Program-made: the position numbers and the translations under genes
The notes under the pieces: model-generated
The model's database searches: none
What the model was told of the DNA's origin: nothing
What the model saw: only the letters and a program-made list of their open reading frames with translations
Part shown: positions 4,983 to 6,221 of the stretch, piece by piece
Numbering within the stretch: position 1 is the stretch's first letter
How the letters are laid out: every line of letters begins with the position of its first letter
NCBI GenBank assembly: GCA_012728025.1
Contig: JAAYFX010000345.1
Coordinates: forward strand, 1-6,221
From: Clostridiales bacterium
GTDB taxonomy: Bacteria; Bacillota; Clostridia; Oscillospirales; Oscillospiraceae
Length of the DNA: 6,221 nucleotides
Reading direction: 5' to 3'

Positions 4983-5300
4983 GTGCGCGCCGCATCCTCG
5001 CTGAAAAACGGCGCCGAAACCCATGTATTTGAAATCGAAGCCGAAAATGAATATACTCATGTTCTCTTTACAACTCACGAATATTCAACTTATTTCAACT
5101 TCCATCGTCTCCTTGGCGACAAAATAGAAAAGCTCAACATTTCGCCGAACATCGAACCTCATAATTGTAACCTCGGCGGGCAAATCTTCACATCAAATCA
5201 AAGGTACGACATCACTCTTTCAACTAAAATAGCTCTTATTCCAATAAGCCGAATTGCCGCCATGCCGCTTCCCTTGCTCAAGCGCGGTGGCTCAAATTAA
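4854..5300 (+). CDS. Array protein 4: fusion of a collapsed paralogue and a truncated one
   Basis: This 148-residue product starts most likely at TTG 4854, 8 nt after GGAGG (4841-4845) and inside the preceding gene; GTG 4857 and TTG 4860 are less well spaced. Residues 4-19 look like a family N-terminus (NPIKFIITKTL). Residues 20-31 (EIGAEVKKKREW) match the C-terminal tail of the gene at 3723 (EIAELEKEREW). A second N-terminus (NPVELIITKVR, 35-45) then begins the usual EIEAENEYTHVLF domain (60-72). After residue 125 the ESFL and LDNSK motifs are missing and the product ends in a PLPLLKRGG tail reminiscent of the PLG segment. It therefore appears to be a recombinant, internally deleted member. 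It closes the operon, with a terminator 10 nt downstream. Confidence 0.7.
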   Translation: MVLNPIKFIITKTLAPPSPEIGAEVKKKREWSGKNPVELIITKVRAASSLKNGAETHVFEIEAENEYTHVLFTTHEYSTYFNFHRLLGDKIEKLNISPNIEPHNCNLGGQIFTSNQRYDITLSTKIALIPISRIAAMPLPLLKRGGSN

Positions 5301-5309
5301 ATAGCCTCT

Positions 5310-5357
5310 AAAAGGGATAGATGCCACTCGGTGCCTGTCCCTTTTCTCTTTATTTTT
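5310..5357 (+). terminator. Rho-independent terminator closing the paralogue operon
   Basis: AAAAGGGA (5310-5317) pairs with TCCCTTTT (5338-5345), and the stem extends inwards through TAG/CTG with one wobble. The loop region is about 14 nt. A T-rich run (TTTTCTCTTTATTTTT, 5342-5357) follows. It starts 10 nt after the stop at 5300. Confidence 0.8.
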
Positions 5358-5378
5358 AAAAAAATTTTGTGGTATAAT
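5351..5378 (+). promoter_or_regulatory. Promoter of the right-hand operon
   Basis: The -10 is TATAAT (5373-5378), extended by TGG (5370-5372). Upstream is T5-A7-T4 (5353-5368) with no good -35. The block is nearly the same as the promoter at 3058-3085 (TT, A7, T4/5, one base, TGN, TATAAT), which supports both. It begins within the T-run of the preceding terminator. Predicted initiation near 5385 gives a leader of about 38 nt. Confidence 0.7.
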
Positions 5379-5422
5379 GAACATAAAGAGTGAATTAAAA
5401 AATAAAAATAAAGAAGTCGACT

Positions 5423-5641
5423 ATGGATACAATCTCGCCAAATGAGCAGCTTGCTCTCATCTATAACAATCAAATCTTCGTGACAAATGACAAAATCGAC
5501 CTTACCTGCAAAAACGGCACCTCCGGCATCTACACCATAATCGGCATATTCTGTGAAAATAACAACCCCTCCAGAATTCGGCTTAGGCTTAAAGAGATGC
5601 CGCCTCACATCTCCCTTTACTCCGCGACATTCGCTCCATGA
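5423..5641 (+). CDS. Small hypothetical protein
   Basis: This 72-residue protein is the first gene after the 5373 promoter. The ATG at 5423 has only a weak AAAGAAG (5410-5416, spacing 6), unlike the AAAGGAG of its neighbours, so it may be translated at a lower level. The sequence suggests a small beta-barrel-like fold: IYNNQIFVTNDKIDLTC, then GIYTIIGIFC, then RIRLRLKEMP. It has two cysteines 15 residues apart and no membrane segment. It stops at TGA 5639-5641, 25 nt before the next gene. I do not recognise the family. Codon use agrees with a real gene in this genome. Confidence 0.6.
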   Translation: MDTISPNEQLALIYNNQIFVTNDKIDLTCKNGTSGIYTIIGIFCENNNPSRIRLRLKEMPPHISLYSATFAP

Positions 5642-5666
5642 CAAAAATATCTTAAAGGAGTCAATT

Positions 5667-6029
5667 ATGAATATTAATTCTCTCACCAACCCTCGCGCCT
5701 ATTGTTCTGAGCGGCTCGACCTTATTGCCGACATCCCCACTAGGCGGCTCAAAGAAATAACCGAAGCTGAAGCCGCCGACCGCTGCATTACCATACCCTG
5801 CAATATTGGCGACTCAGTATGGCTGTTAGTTAGGGCTTACAATTTTACCTCTGGACTTACCTATACCAAAATAGAGAAAGACCGCGTCGCCGAAGTGCGC
5901 TCTAATCGCTTCAATCCCTTATGGTATGTAACTGACAACAGCTATAGTTTTACGCTCGCCGAAATCGGTAAGGATGTATTTCTCAACTACGCAGACGCTA
6001 AAAAAGCTCTTGGAAGGAGATTTATATGA
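5667..6029 (+). CDS. Phage/clostridial small protein with GDxVW...G+xVFL domain
   Basis: This 120-residue protein starts at ATG 5667 with AAAGGAG at 5654-5660 (spacing 6). A longer in-frame start at 5553 lacks a ribosome site and overlaps the previous gene. After a helical, Glu/Arg-rich N-terminus (RRLKEITEAEAADRC, 26-40) comes IPCNIGDSVWLL (43-54), a strand with KIEKDRVAEV (68-77), then FTLAEIGKDVFLNYADAKKAL (95-115). This order resembles a domain I recall from many uncharacterised phage and Clostridia proteins (a GDTVW/Y segment, a central I..V.I strand, and a GK.VFLTREEAE.AL end), where it follows a longer N-terminal part. The function is unknown. The stop overlaps the next gene's start as ATGA (6026-6029). 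Confidence 0.7.
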   Translation: MNINSLTNPRAYCSERLDLIADIPTRRLKEITEAEAADRCITIPCNIGDSVWLLVRAYNFTSGLTYTKIEKDRVAEVRSNRFNPLWYVTDNSYSFTLAEIGKDVFLNYADAKKALGRRFI

Positions 6030-6221
6030 AAAAAGTATCTTACGAAGATTACCTCCGGCTCGGTATAGTTTGCCGCACTCCAGATGGCTTCATTACCCCT
6101 TTAGAGAACTTCTTCGACGCGGCAGGCGGCAGCTTATCGGCCACCGAAATCCTCCAAATCGAGGAAATCTATGCGCCAGACCGGCTCAATATTGTTCTTC
6201 GAGAGGAGTTTCTCAATACAA
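6026..6221 (+). CDS. Hypothetical protein, N-terminal part (right end cut by window)
   Basis: ATG 6026 overlaps the preceding stop by 4 nt, with AAGGAG at 6014-6019 (spacing 6). Sixty-five codons are visible before the window ends. The visible part is MKKVSYEDYLRLGIVC followed by a PDGFITPLENFFD segment and an acidic helix (LSATEILQIEEIYAPDRL). There is no signal peptide. It is translationally coupled to the gene at 5667. The family is not recognised from this fragment. Confidence 0.75.
   Translation, partial: MKKVSYEDYLRLGIVCRTPDGFITPLENFFDAAGGSLSATEILQIEEIYAPDRLNIVLREEFLNT

Noticed and set aside
5297..5689. 130-codon open frame on the - strand
   Set aside because: It runs antisense across a terminator, a promoter and two starts. 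No ribosome site or family resemblance; its translation of T-rich DNA looks like noise.
1..6221. CRISPR array, tRNA, rRNA or insertion sequence
   Set aside because: No regularly spaced repeats, cloverleaf or CCA-type ends, rRNA-like segments, transposase motifs or terminal inverted repeats were seen.

Overview
The window looks like an accessory or early region of a tailed phage (or a phage-like mobile element) of a Bacillota-type host. All genes lie on the + strand, are short and tightly packed, and often overlap by ATGA. Nearly every one has a strong AAAGGAG-type ribosome site 6-8 nt before the start. Several starts are non-ATG (TTG, GTG, probably ATT). The recognisable families (a DUF4326 pair, a phage P-loop ATPase, a phage protein ending in a KPDIFKKTYE tail) are typical of phage genomes. 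No structural, integration or replication gene is visible, so lytic versus temperate cannot be judged, and the host assignment is inference.

Layout. 1-237: the 3' end of an unrecognised gene. 238-321: an AT-rich gap with a possible promoter. 322-1152: two tandem DUF4326-type paralogues, the second having lost the GNPF motif. 1201-1886: a small four-cysteine protein translationally coupled to a P-loop ATPase. 1902-3000: a run of very small genes, two of which read correctly only after 1-nt corrections in homopolymer runs (1902-2162 and 2624-2736). This run also holds a zinc-ribbon protein (2166-2309) and a gene that seems to start at ATT (2766-2999). 3058-3085: a good promoter. 3113-5300: an array of at least four related, unrecognised beta-rich proteins. 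The last gene carries at its N-terminus the fused remnants of a fifth, nearly deleted copy. 5310-5357: a terminator running straight into a second promoter. 5423-6221: a new operon with a small orphan, a protein resembling a domain common in phages and Clostridia, and a truncated gene at the right edge.

The most notable signals are the paralogue array with its collapsed copy; a near-total absence of GATC (one site in 6.2 kb by hand scan), which suggests pressure from a GATC-directed restriction system; a promoter motif (T-run, A7, T4-5, TGN-TATAAT) used at two and perhaps three operon heads; and a strong excess of CGCCG. How the genes cooperate is not visible from the sequence. The layout suggests independent small accessory (possibly host-takeover) functions in three transcription units.
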